Shown here: positions 8,328 through 16,884 of the stretch, piece by piece
Numbering within the stretch: the stretch's first letter is position 1
Layout: every line of letters starts with the position of its first letter
From: WGMI01 sp041739275
GTDB lineage: Bacteria; Bacteroidota; Bacteroidia; Flavobacteriales; Schleiferiaceae
Assembly (NCBI GenBank): GCA_041739275.1
Contig: JBGSOF010000014.1
Coordinates: 11,500-75,499 of the forward strand
DNA length: 64,000 nt
Direction: 5' to 3'
Program-made: the position numbers and the translations under genes
Notes under the pieces: model-generated
The model's input: only the letters and a program-made list of their open reading frames with translations
Databases searched by the model: none
Told to the model about the DNA's origin: nothing

Positions 8328-11300
8328 TCATTCGAGCATAAAGCGCAGAACCCGAACCGAATCAGAAGTGCGATATCTGAGGGAGTAGACGCCGGAAGAA
8401 CCCGAAACGCTCATCGTACACAAACCTTCGGCACAGTTTCCGCTTTGAATGAGGGCCCCTCGAGCGTCGAAGATTTCGTAGTATCCTTCGGCATTTTCAG
8501 GAACCCTGAGCGAAAACGAACCGCCATTCGGATTGGGGAACAAAGACAAACCCGAGAGCGGGCCGAAGTCCTCGAGGCCAATGCTGAACAAAACCGAATC
8601 TGAAATCGAAGTACAGCCGTTTGGCAAGGCAATTTCTACTTGGTAATAGCCGGCTGAATTTGGCGTGATCTGCTGTGTCGTAAAGCCTGCTTGGAGCTGC
8701 CCGTCGAGAAACCAGCGATAGTCTACGCCAACCACTGAGCACTCTAAGGCATTGCTCAAAACGTTGATCGCGGGTTGAGCCGGAGAAGCGAGTATTTCAA
8801 AGACCGACTGAACGCTTGAATCGCAGGCCGCGTTTCCGTAATGATAGGTCACCGCATAAACTCCGATTCCGAGCACGGCCGGGTCTAAAGACGAAACGGT
8901 ATCTCCGTTGACAACATAAACACCCCCGGTGGGCAAGGCTTGGTTGAGCACGACCATTCCGTCGTCGGAGCAGCTGCTGTCGGGAGAGATCACCACCACG
9001 GGAACGGGTGAAATCTGCACACTGCGCGTGGCGGTAGCGCTGCACCCATTGGGGGCAGTGTAGGTGTAGGTCAAAATCTTGGTGCCCGAGCCACTTTGGT
9101 CGGGGTAGAGCACATTCCCCACAACGCCCGGTCCGCCATAAACTCCACCTGCGGGGCTGCCAAAACTCAAAGTCTGGGGGCCCTCGCTCACACAAATCGG
9201 AGCCACCGCGGTGGTGCTCACGGTCGGAAGAGGCGATAGAGAAATGGCCACAGTGTCTGACCACGCAAGAGCCGGGAAGGCGCATTCAAGACTTGAGGCG
9301 ATTGAGTAATAATAGGTGTCGCCCTGAACCGGTGTGCTGATGTTGATGGAATCGCCCGTAGCTCCCGAAATGGGCATACCGTTTTTAAACCACTGATAGG
9401 TCGGTGTGCTGCCCGCATTGCCGGAGTTCGATTGCAATACCATAGCTTGACCCACACATCCGTTGCCGTTGCCCACAATTTGGGCAAGCACAGGGCTCGA
9501 AGGCTGAATTTGAATGGTTTGAACTGCAAAAGCCGTGTCTCCGCCCAGAGAGTTGTACACCCGAAGTTCGGCCGAGTACGTTCCCGGAGCAGTGTAGATA
9601 ATGGTGGGGTTGAGGTTGTTACTCGCCGAAGGAGAGCCCCCGGGAAAACTCCAATACACGCTGTCGATGGCTCCGGTCGAATAATTGATCGGAACCACAG
9701 CGCTCGCGAGGCAGGTCGAAACCGTGGCATCGAACTGAGCTACGGGCTTGACGGCCGCGGCACCGTCGATGGAGATGTCGTCGAGGTAGAAGGCATTGCC
9801 ATAACCCGTCTTTGAAACGAAGCGCACGCGCACATCGTCCAAACCAGAATAGGCGCTCAAGTCGATGTCGTTGCAGCTCGCAAACCCCGGCTGCCCGCAC
9901 CAATCGCTGGCTGCGCTCGGACTGAAGAAGGTCGAGAGATCGGGGCGTGTTTTAAAATTTCCGCTGCCGTTTTCGCCCAGAGAAGCCACGCGAGTCCAGC
10001 TTTGTCCGCAGTTTGAAGACACTTCCACAAACAAGCTGTCGGCATAACCCGGAAAGAGCGCATAGGCGTGTTTAAACTGGAGGTGAACATTTTGATGAAG
10101 TCTGAAATCGAGGGGAGGGCTTACCAGGTAGTCGAGCTGACCCGCGGCATTGTACGCGTAATGGTCGAGAAACATCGAGCTGCCTTGTTGCCCGTTGGCT
10201 CCCGTGGCTTGTGTCGCCGCCCAACTCACCGATTGGTCGGGATTCACAATTTCCCAGCGCTCAAGGAGTTCAGTGGTCTCGAAATCTTCGACAAAGGGCA
10301 AGGGAAGGCCTCCGTTCGAAACGGCCGCGACCCGGAGAATTGAGTCGGCGCCCAAGGCATTGAACGCCTTCAAAGAAATCGAGTGCCAGCCCGGTGCAGA
10401 AAGCACCACAGCGGCCACAGGCGAGTTGGCATGGGTTCCGTTTACAAAAACGGCTCCTCCCGGCTGAATCTCCCAATAAACCGAATCGGGCAAATACAAG
10501 CTCGTGCTCTGCAAAAACAAGGTGTCGCCTGTGCACAGCGCATTCGAACTCCAGGTAAAATTGGCTTCGGGTGCCCGCAGCAGTTGGCTGAACAAGGGGC
10601 TTTCCCACACCCCGCGTCCGTAGGTGCCCGCTCTGATTTTCAGGCTGATGGGTTGAATTTCGAGTTCGTTGACAATCACATTGGGCAGTCCGTTCATAAA
10701 GGGAACCCAGGCGTTGAGCAGATCGTCGCGATAATAAACGCCTACGTCTGTGCCGATATACACCCCATTTCGAGCGGTATCTCCACTGTGGATCACACAG
10801 TTGACGGGCACATTCGGCAAGCCGCTCGACAAATTGGTCCAGGTCTGTCCGCCATTTGAGCTGTAATACACTTTAAATCCAACAGAATAGCCCGACATGC
10901 TCACCCAAATTTTGTTTGGATCGACGGGGTGGGTTGAAACACCGGTCACCGCCAGAGAACCCGGCAAGGCGCCTGCGAGCGAGCTAAAATTTTGCGCGCC
11001 GTCGGTCGATCGATACAGATCGGCACCGCCCGAGGCGAAAACGTGCTGGGGGTTGGCCGGCGAAACGTACACCACATCTAGATTGGCCCCGTTCAGAGAG
11101 CCTGAAACATTGGCGAAGGAACTCCCTCCGTTCGTCGACTTCCAGATACCATCGAAGCCCGCGTACAAAATCTGGCCGTTCGAAGGGTCGATGGCGAAAG
11201 GGGTCACCCAATTGCCCGTGCCTGAAGGGGGCAAATTAAAAGCGGCTCCAAAACTATTTCCGCCGTTCACGGACTTTTGAAAGTCGCCGTAGTACACCGA

Positions 11301-12860
11301 GGAGTACATGATATTGGAATTCGCAGGATCGATGGCGCAATCCATTCCATCGCCCCCGGCCACGCGATCCCACACCAAATTGGTTTGCCTCAAATGGGTT
11401 CCATTGTCTTGTGCGCCCGCAATTACCCGAATGCTGTCTGAGGCCGAGGTTCCGATTTTGTAGTATTGAGTAATGTTCATTCCGTTCTGAAGCTCAGTCC
11501 AGCTTGACCCGCCGTTGTTGGTGCGAGAAAGCCCTCCATCGCCACATGCGAACAGGCGAGCAGTGCCCGGTTGAAAGGCGAGCCAGTGAATGTCGGCGTG
11601 CACATAAGGCGCACCCCCACCCCCAAACCAGTGGGCGTTTAGATTCCAAGATTGCCCACCGTCGGTCGATTTCCAAATATTGACGCCTCCGGTATATACA
11701 ATGTCGCGGTTATCGGGATCCACTTCTACTGCGAGGTCGTACCAACCCTGACCGCCTTGGTCGTTGCCCGTGGTGCTCCAGCCCATCAAATTTGGGCTCG
11801 ACGAGCGCAAGGTCCAGGTTAAACCGCGGTCGGTCGAGCGATACATTCCGAGAAAGCCATTGTCGTTTCCGGAGCATAGAGCATAGATGTAGTTCGTGTC
11901 TGAAACGCTCGTGGCCAGTTCAATGCGGTTGGCGTTGTTGGGAAGGCCGTTGGTGGCATTGAGCAAGGTCCAACTCGCGCCCCCGTCGGTCGAACGGTGA
12001 ATGCGCGCCGGTGTGCCATAGGTGGTGGCAAACAGCATGTTCGGATTCGTGGGATGGGGTTCGATCGAGTTAAATCCTCCGCCCTGCACGGTTGTCCATG
12101 TGTCTCCGCCGTCGACCGAGCGGCGCATGCCATTTCGAGTGGTCACGACGATTACATTGGGCTGATGGGGCAGGATGTGAACCGCGGTGCCCCGCACAGC
12201 TTGGGTGAGATTGAAGCTGAGCCCCGTAGACAACCAGGTCTGCCCGCCGTTGTACGACTTCATCAAACCGTGACTGTAGGTATCAGAGGCATCGCGGTCT
12301 CCGGTGATGATAAACAAAGTATCGGGGTTCAACGGATGAAGCGCGATGCCCGAGACCCCGAGATTGGTCAGTTGATCTGTGGTGGTGTTCCAAGAAAGGC
12401 CGCCGTCTGTGGTTTTCCACAATCCACCCGCAGGAGCGCCGACATAAAAAACATTGGGGTCGTTCGGGTGAAAGGCTATGGTGTTGAGTCGGCCGATGCC
12501 GTCGATGGCATTGCCGTTTGTGGGGCCGAGAGGGGTCCACTGCCCGCCGCTTTGCACGGACTGTTGAGCTTGGATCTGTTCGAGTGCTTCAAACAAAATC
12601 GAAGGGTTCGGGCGCTCGCCGCTCGGGTAGACCCGAGGAGCCATAAACGCTTCCCATCTCTTAAACTGTTTCCACCCTTTGCCTTTTTCGATTTCGAGTC
12701 CGTTCCAATGCGAATCAAAGTCGGCTTGAACCTTGTAAAAGTTGACATTGGGATCTTGCATTCCTTCGACCCAATCCTGTCCATTCGCTGAAAATGAGAA
12801 GAATAGAGCTGAGAATAACGACAGAATCAGGCCAAAGCGACCCATTAAATTTGCTTTCAT
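8328..12860 (-). CDS. Giant secreted BNR/sortilin-type beta-propeller protein with PKD domains and type IX sorting signal
   Basis: 1510 residues. A signal peptide (about 1-27, ending SFSANGQ) precedes a region to about residue 760 filled with BNR/Asp-box repeats of the form S-x-D-x-G-x-x-W (KTTDGGLSW, KSTDGGQSW, RSTDRGLTW and many more). These build one or two VPS10/sortilin-like propellers. Then come a PKD-like segment, a jelly-roll/MAM-like stretch with PFVEDFET and FYLDDISIDG (about 860-1045), another PKD, and Ig-like/SprB-style modules with frequent cysteines. The last 70 residues (LFPNPNGGSFSL ... VRVLRFMLE) are a type A T9SS C-terminal domain, so the protein is exported through the outer membrane and attached or released. 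Function is unknown; propellers of this kind bind glycans or peptides. Monocistronic, with its own promoter box at 12865. Confidence 0.9.
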   Translation of the reverse strand: MKANLMGRFGLILSLFSALFFSFSANGQDWVEGMQDPNVNFYKVQADFDSHWNGLEIEKGKGWKQFKRWEAFMAPRVYPSGERPNPSILFEALEQIQAQQSVQSGGQWTPLGPTNGNAIDGIGRLNTIAFHPNDPNVFYVGAPAGGLWKTTDGGLSWNTTTDQLTNLGVSGIALHPLNPDTLFIITGDRDASDTYSHGLMKSYNGGQTWLSTGLSFNLTQAVRGTAVHILPHQPNVIVVTTRNGMRRSVDGGDTWTTVQGGGFNSIEPHPTNPNMLFATTYGTPARIHRSTDGGASWTLLNATNGLPNNANRIELATSVSDTNYIYALCSGNDNGFLGMYRSTDRGLTWTLRSSSPNLMGWSTTGNDQGGQGWYDLAVEVDPDNRDIVYTGGVNIWKSTDGGQSWNLNAHWFGGGGAPYVHADIHWLAFQPGTARLFACGDGGLSRTNNGGSSWTELQNGMNITQYYKIGTSASDSIRVIAGAQDNGTHLRQTNLVWDRVAGGDGMDCAIDPANSNIMYSSVYYGDFQKSVNGGNSFGAAFNLPPSGTGNWVTPFAIDPSNGQILYAGFDGIWKSTNGGSSFANVSGSLNGANLDVVYVSPANPQHVFASGGADLYRSTDGAQNFSSLAGALPGSLAVTGVSTHPVDPNKIWVSMSGYSVGFKVYYSSNGGQTWTNLSSGLPNVPVNCVIHSGDTARNGVYIGTDVGVYYRDDLLNAWVPFMNGLPNVIVNELEIQPISLKIRAGTYGRGVWESPLFSQLLRAPEANFTWSSNALCTGDTLFLQSTSLYLPDSVYWEIQPGGAVFVNGTHANSPVAAVVLSAPGWHSISLKAFNALGADSILRVAAVSNGGLPLPFVEDFETTELLERWEIVNPDQSVSWAATQATGANGQQGSSMFLDHYAYNAAGQLDYLVSPPLDFRLHQNVHLQFKHAYALFPGYADSLFVEVSSNCGQSWTRVASLGENGSGNFKTRPDLSTFFSPSAASDWCGQPGFASCNDIDLSAYSGLDDVRVRFVSKTGYGNAFYLDDISIDGAAAVKPVAQFDATVSTCLASAVVPINYSTGAIDSVYWSFPGGSPSASNNLNPTIIYTAPGTYSAELRVYNSLGGDTAFAVQTIQIQPSSPVLAQIVGNGNGCVGQAMVLQSNSGNAGSTPTYQWFKNGMPISGATGDSINISTPVQGDTYYYSIASSLECAFPALAWSDTVAISLSPLPTVSTTAVAPICVSEGPQTLSFGSPAGGVYGGPGVVGNVLYPDQSGSGTKILTYTYTAPNGCSATATRSVQISPVPVVVISPDSSCSDDGMVVLNQALPTGGVYVVNGDTVSSLDPAVLGIGVYAVTYHYGNAACDSSVQSVFEILASPAQPAINVLSNALECSVVGVDYRWFLDGQLQAGFTTQQITPNSAGYYQVEIALPNGCTSISDSVLFSIGLEDFGPLSGLSLFPNPNGGSFSLRVPENAEGYYEIFDARGALIQSGNCAEGLCTMSVSGSSGVYSLRYRTSDSVRVLRFMLE

Positions 12861-12864
12861 GGAA

Positions 12865-12872
12865 CAATTTTA
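12865..12872 (-). promoter_or_regulatory. Candidate -7 promoter box before the BNR protein gene
   Basis: The minus strand reads TAAAATTG, one mismatch from the Bacteroidota consensus TAnnTTTG. A TTG lies 18 bases upstream, inside the usual spacing window. Only four bases separate the box from the ATG at 12860. Confidence 0.45.
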
Positions 12873-12944
12873 CCTTTTATTAACGCAATTCAATCCCTAA
12901 AAGTTGGGAGTCGATCGGCTTTTCGTTTCCAAAAAGCCGCGCTC

Positions 12945-12952
12945 TATATTTG
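12945..12952 (+). promoter_or_regulatory. Candidate -7 promoter box before the biotin carrier gene
   Basis: TATATTTG matches TAnnTTTG exactly and ends four bases before the ATG at 12957. A start of transcription a few bases after the box would make the mRNA leaderless. No convincing TTG box is seen at the usual distance. Confidence 0.5.
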
Positions 12953-12956
12953 ATCC

Positions 12957-13457
12957 ATGCTCGAATTAAACCTGCCCTCCGGAACTCGTCAGCTCGAAAA
13001 CGGCTCTCCATTTAAAGCGCTCATCGATGGGGTGGAGCACGCTGCAGATGCAGTAGAGATCGGTCCGGGCCGATGGCATCTCATCATCGAAAATCGATCG
13101 ATTTCTGTACATCTCGTCTCCTTCGACGAAGAAGCCAAGCGCTATGTGTTTTTAGTCAACGGAAAGACGGTTTCGCTGACGTCTCGAACCGAGAGCGACC
13201 GCCTGCTCGAAAAATTGGGAATGGGGGGCGGATCGAAGAAAAAAGCGGCTTCCGTAAAGGCACCCATGCCCGGTTTGGTCGTTCGAATTCCAGTCAAAGC
13301 GGGAGATTCGGTTCAAAAGGGCGATGCTCTTGTGGTGCTCGAAGCCATGAAAATGGAGAACATCTTGAAGGCCGCCGAAGAGGGTGTTGTCGATTCTGTT
13401 GGGGTTTCTGCCGGCGAGGCCGTAGAAAAAGGCCAAGTTTTGATTCAGATGCGCTGA
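12957..13457 (+). CDS. Biotin carboxyl carrier protein of an acyl-CoA carboxylase
   Basis: 166 residues. The C-terminal 70 residues form a biotinyl domain: KAPMPGLVVRIPVKAGDSV, then EAMKMEN at 130-136 with the biotinylated Lys132, then a mirrored half ending GEAVEKGQVLIQMR. The N-terminal 90 residues resemble the linker/BT-like part of the stand-alone carriers that Bacteroidota use with propionyl-/acetyl-CoA carboxylase and related complexes. It carries CO2 on biotin between a biotin carboxylase and a carboxyltransferase. Neither partner is encoded in this window, so the substrate cannot be assigned. The promoter box at 12945 indicates it starts a transcript; porW follows 95 bases later. Confidence 0.93.
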   Translation: MLELNLPSGTRQLENGSPFKALIDGVEHAADAVEIGPGRWHLIIENRSISVHLVSFDEEAKRYVFLVNGKTVSLTSRTESDRLLEKLGMGGGSKKKAASVKAPMPGLVVRIPVKAGDSVQKGDALVVLEAMKMENILKAAEEGVVDSVGVSAGEAVEKGQVLIQMR

Positions 13458-13504
13458 AATATCCAAGCGTTTGCTCAGGCGCGCTCTGCCTCGAAAGACT
13501 GTAC

Positions 13505-13512
13505 TAATTTTG
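13505..13512 (+). promoter_or_regulatory. Candidate -7 promoter box before porW
   Basis: TAATTTTG fits TAnnTTTG and lies 40 bases before the TTG start of porW at 13553. No good TTG box is seen at standard spacing. Confidence 0.4.
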
Positions 13513-13552
13513 AAGGCAGGACGTTCTCATTCATTCGTCCATTTTAGCACGC

Positions 13553-16189
13553 TTGATCACCCACCGATTTTCCATTCGATCCACTGCCGGCTGTCTCGCT
13601 CTCGGGGCCATCGCCTTGTTGTCTTCGTGCAGTAGAACGAAAGACAGTTTTGTCAATCGGACCTATCACGAAATGACTTCGAGGTTCAATCCGTTGTTTA
13701 ACGGACAGGAATCTTTTGATGCGGGAATTGCCAAATTCAAAGCGCAGTACAAGGACGATTTTGGGTCGGTTTTGCCGGTTTATGTCTGGACCGACGCAAA
13801 GTCTGCCCCGCTCTTGGCCGCAGAAATGGACAAGGCCATGGAGAAGGGCGTCAAGGTGATTCAAGATCACAGCATGAGCATTAAAGAGGAGCAGAAAAAC
13901 GACTATGTCGACGACAGCTACCTCTTGGTCGGAAAGGCCCGTTTTTACAAGGCCGAGTATTTTCCGGCCATGGAGACATTCAATTTTCTGACGCAACAGT
14001 TTAAGAAAGAGCCGATTGCTTTTGAGTCCCGACTTTGGAGCGCGCGTTGCAAAATTCAGGTCGGAAACACGACTTCGGCGGGCAGCGAACTCGAAACTCT
14101 GGCGGGGGAGCGCGATTTGCCGGCGGAGTTAAAGTCCGAGGTCAACGCAACTTTGGCGCAGCTCGAAATCAATCAGTCTCATTGGGAAGCGGCCGCCATT
14201 TTCCTGGAGCGCGCGCTTCGCGACAAGCCCGACAAAAAGCAAAGAGTGCGCTGGGCCTATGTTCGCGCTCAGTGTCTCGAACGGGCGGGTCAAGGCCCCG
14301 AAGCTTCCGACCAGTATGCGGCGGTCCTCAAAATGCGTCCGCCTTATGAGTTCGCCTTCAATGCCCAGCTCTCTCGGGCTCTTACCTACGACGTCTACTC
14401 CAACGACCCCGAAAAGGTGTATCGAGAACTCGAAAAGATGGCGGCAGACGAAAAGAATAAGGACAATCGAGATCAGATTTACGCGGCGATCGGCGAATTG
14501 GCGGTCAAAGATGAAGATTGGCCCAAGGCCGAAGAAAATTTCAAAAAGTCTGTTCGAACGAGTACTTCGAATACGGCCAGAAAAGGCTTGAGTTATCTGA
14601 GATTGGGCGAAATTGACTTCGATTTTAAGCAATACGTCAGAGCCCAGGCCTACTACGACAGTGCTTCGACGACTCTTCCGCCCGAGCATCCCCGTTTGGC
14701 GGCAGCGGCACGGCGGGCTCAAACCTTAGATCGATTGGTGCGCGATCTCCAGACCATGAACGAGCAAGACAGCCTGCTCTCACTTTCTCAACGCTCTCTC
14801 GCAGATCAAGAAAAAGCGGTCGCCTCCTTGATCGATCAACTCGAAAAAGAGGCTGCTCAAAAAGCAGAAGAAGAAGCTGTGCGCCAGTTAAACAAAGAAT
14901 TGGCCGAAGCGGCAAACGCAGAACAGGCACCCAAGGCGGGCGGCGATGCCAAAGGCAAGTGGTATTTCTACAACCCGAGCTTGTCGAACGCGGGCATGGC
15001 AGAGTTTCGCCAGAAGTGGGGCAATCGAAAACTTGCCGACAATTGGAGATGGGGTTCGAAGTCGGGCGGTCGGCTCGCAGGGCCTTCTGCTGACGAGGGC
15101 AACGAAATCGCAAAGGGAGAAAAACCGAGCGCGCGAGACCCTAAGGCATATCTCGATCGAATTCCGAACAGCCCCGAAGCTGCCGAAAAGAGCCATGCGA
15201 CCTACCGAGAGGCGGCCATTGATTTGGGCTTGGTGTACAAAGACGAACTTGCGGAGGCGCGGACGGCTATTTCGACCTACGAAGACCTCTTAAAGCGGTA
15301 CAGCCGATTCGACGAAAAACCCCGTGTTTTATACACCTTGTTTCTGCTCTATTCGAGCCAAGGCGATCCATCTTCGGCCCAGAGGGTGTCGAGTGAGGTT
15401 TTGAGTGATTATCCCGAAAGCGATTTTGCGGCCTTGATTCGCAACGGAGGTCGCATGCCCGAAAGCATCGATGCCTGCACTCAGCTCTACGAAGCCGCCT
15501 ATGGCAATTTTGAACAAGGCGCGTACCGAAATACCGTGGAGCTCTGCGATCGGGGCATGACCGAATATCCGGTCGACCCGCTCAAGCCAAAATTTGAACT
15601 TCTCCACGCGCTCGGAAGAGGCGGGATGTCTGACCGCAGCGGTATGATTGACGAACTGACCCAGTTGAGCAAGACGTATTCGGGCAAAGAGGTCGGTCAA
15701 AAAGCCGACGAAATTCTCAAGGGCTTGGGTGCAAAAACATCCAAAACCGATGCTCAAGCGGCAGTGAAACCGGGAGAAGACCCTGCAGATCCGGCCATGC
15801 CTCAGGCGCCCTCCATCGTTCCGAAAGCCAATTATACCTACAGCCCGACCTCAAAGCACCGCTTTGCTCAAATTCTCGAATCCGACATCGATGCCAATTC
15901 CGTTCTGGCAGCCATTACCGAACACTGCAATCAGTTTCACAGATTCGACAAGCTCAAGGCCCAAATTTTGCCCTTGGGGGAGTTTAAGCTCATCGTGGTG
16001 AATGGAATCGGAAATTCCGAAACGGGTTTGAAGTTTATTGAAACCTACCGCTCAGATCCGAAAATGGCCGACGCCGTTGGAGAAGAAGGTATTTTAGACT
16101 GTTTTATCATCGCACAAGAAAACTTCGTTCCGTTTTTTGAAAAGCAAGATTTGCTTGGATATCTGAAGTTTTTCTCTGAAAATTATTGA
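13553..16189 (+). CDS. porW: PorW/SprE, TPR lipoprotein of the type IX secretion/gliding machinery
   Basis: 878 residues. The reading frame opens with a TTG at 13553; no ATG lies near, and this start yields a good lipoprotein signal (LALGAIALLSSC). The segment after the Cys (TKDSFVNRTYHEMTSRFNPLFNGQESFDAGI) matches the conserved N terminus of SprE/PorW. Several TPR-like helical repeats follow to about residue 400, then a charged coiled-coil stretch rich in Q, A and E (about 400-455), a second TPR block, and a C-terminal domain ending in FSENY. SprE/PorW is an outer-membrane-anchored component needed for T9SS secretion and gliding. It fits the several T9SS cargo proteins seen here. As in other Bacteroidota it lies just ahead of bactofilin, atpZ and the ATPase genes. 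Confidence 0.9.
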   Translation: MITHRFSIRSTAGCLALGAIALLSSCSRTKDSFVNRTYHEMTSRFNPLFNGQESFDAGIAKFKAQYKDDFGSVLPVYVWTDAKSAPLLAAEMDKAMEKGVKVIQDHSMSIKEEQKNDYVDDSYLLVGKARFYKAEYFPAMETFNFLTQQFKKEPIAFESRLWSARCKIQVGNTTSAGSELETLAGERDLPAELKSEVNATLAQLEINQSHWEAAAIFLERALRDKPDKKQRVRWAYVRAQCLERAGQGPEASDQYAAVLKMRPPYEFAFNAQLSRALTYDVYSNDPEKVYRELEKMAADEKNKDNRDQIYAAIGELAVKDEDWPKAEENFKKSVRTSTSNTARKGLSYLRLGEIDFDFKQYVRAQAYYDSASTTLPPEHPRLAAAARRAQTLDRLVRDLQTMNEQDSLLSLSQRSLADQEKAVASLIDQLEKEAAQKAEEEAVRQLNKELAEAANAEQAPKAGGDAKGKWYFYNPSLSNAGMAEFRQKWGNRKLADNWRWGSKSGGRLAGPSADEGNEIAKGEKPSARDPKAYLDRIPNSPEAAEKSHATYREAAIDLGLVYKDELAEARTAISTYEDLLKRYSRFDEKPRVLYTLFLLYSSQGDPSSAQRVSSEVLSDYPESDFAALIRNGGRMPESIDACTQLYEAAYGNFEQGAYRNTVELCDRGMTEYPVDPLKPKFELLHALGRGGMSDRSGMIDELTQLSKTYSGKEVGQKADEILKGLGAKTSKTDAQAAVKPGEDPADPAMPQAPSIVPKANYTYSPTSKHRFAQILESDIDANSVLAAITEHCNQFHRFDKLKAQILPLGEFKLIVVNGIGNSETGLKFIETYRSDPKMADAVGEEGILDCFIIAQENFVPFFEKQDLLGYLKFFSENY

Positions 16190-16193
16190 GCGT

Positions 16194-16616
16194 ATGTTCG
16201 GAAGGCAAAGCGAAAAAGAAGGAGTTGCGAATCCCAGAGATACGCAAATCAGCAACCGGATTCTGAACGGTACGGTGATCGAGGGCCAAATTCAATCTCC
16301 CGGCGATTTTAGAATCGATGGGGTGGTGAAAGGCAAGGTCAACGTCGGTGGAAAAGTGGTGATTGGCGAAAAGGGAATCGTCGAGGGCGATGTCACCTGT
16401 TCAAACGCCGCCATTGCGGGCAAAGTAGTGGGCGATCTCGCCATCGTGGAGGTGCTCAATCTCGCGGCCACTGCCCGGGTGGATGGCAATATTCGTACCC
16501 GCCGCTTGGTGGTTGAAACGGGCGCGGTGTTTAACGGACAATGCTCGATGGGCTCGGGCGATCGGCTCGAACCGGCCGAAAAGCAGGCACATGTCAGCCG
16601 CCCGCAATCGGTCTAA
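16194..16616 (+). CDS. Bactofilin (polymer-forming cytoskeletal protein)
   Basis: 140 residues, starting four bases after the porW stop. The core (about 24-115) is a run of short beta-helix turns: NGTVIEGQIQSPGDFRIDGVVKGKV, VIGEKGIVEGDVTC, AIAGKVVGDL and so on, the typical DUF583/bactofilin fold, with short disordered ends. Bactofilins polymerise without nucleotide into filaments that position envelope or cell-shape functions. Its placement between porW and atpZ is conserved in the phylum. It overlaps the start of atpZ by 26 bases, so the three genes are clearly one operon. Confidence 0.93.
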   Translation: MFGRQSEKEGVANPRDTQISNRILNGTVIEGQIQSPGDFRIDGVVKGKVNVGGKVVIGEKGIVEGDVTCSNAAIAGKVVGDLAIVEVLNLAATARVDGNIRTRRLVVETGAVFNGQCSMGSGDRLEPAEKQAHVSRPQSV

Positions 16617-16824
16617 ACTGTTGAGGTTTACAAACCTCGGATTTCAAATGGCCGGCTTGATCGGCGCCGGAGCTTTTGCGGGCAATTACCTCGATCAAAA
16701 GCGTCAAAGTGATGTTCCGTGGTGGACGATCGGGTTGACTTTACTCGGGCTTTTCGCCGCATTTTATCAGGTCTTTGGCGAGCTTCGCAGCATGAACCGC
16801 GAGGATTCGAAGGGCGAAAAATGA
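16591..16824 (+). CDS. atpZ: AtpZ-like F1Fo-ATPase accessory membrane protein
   Basis: 77 residues from the ATG at 16591, inside the end of the bactofilin gene. Two transmembrane helices are visible: LGFQMAGLIGAGAFAGNYL (about 15-33) and WWTIGLTLLGLFAAFYQVFGEL (about 42-63), joined by a short charged loop with Asp and Lys. That is the AtpZ/AtpI pattern, linked to ATP synthase assembly or Mg2+/Ca2+ supply. The product fits the ATPase cluster, but that cluster only resumes at 21575: a terminator and three opposite-strand genes lie between. Confidence 0.85.
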   Translation: MSAARNRSKLLRFTNLGFQMAGLIGAGAFAGNYLDQKRQSDVPWWTIGLTLLGLFAAFYQVFGELRSMNREDSKGEK

Positions 16825-16827
16825 AAA

Positions 16828-16851
16828 GGGGCGGTTTTTTGAAACCGCCCC
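16828..16851. terminator. Bidirectional terminator between atpZ and the delta-60 gene
   Basis: Perfect 10-bp arms GGGGCGGTTT (16828-16837) and AAACCGCCCC (16842-16851) with a TTTG loop. A's precede the stem on the plus strand, so the minus transcript gets TTTT after it; on the plus strand the tail is weaker. It lies between two convergent genes. Confidence 0.8.
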
Positions 16852-16884
16852 GATCAAATTTTCGGATATGGAGTTAGACGATGG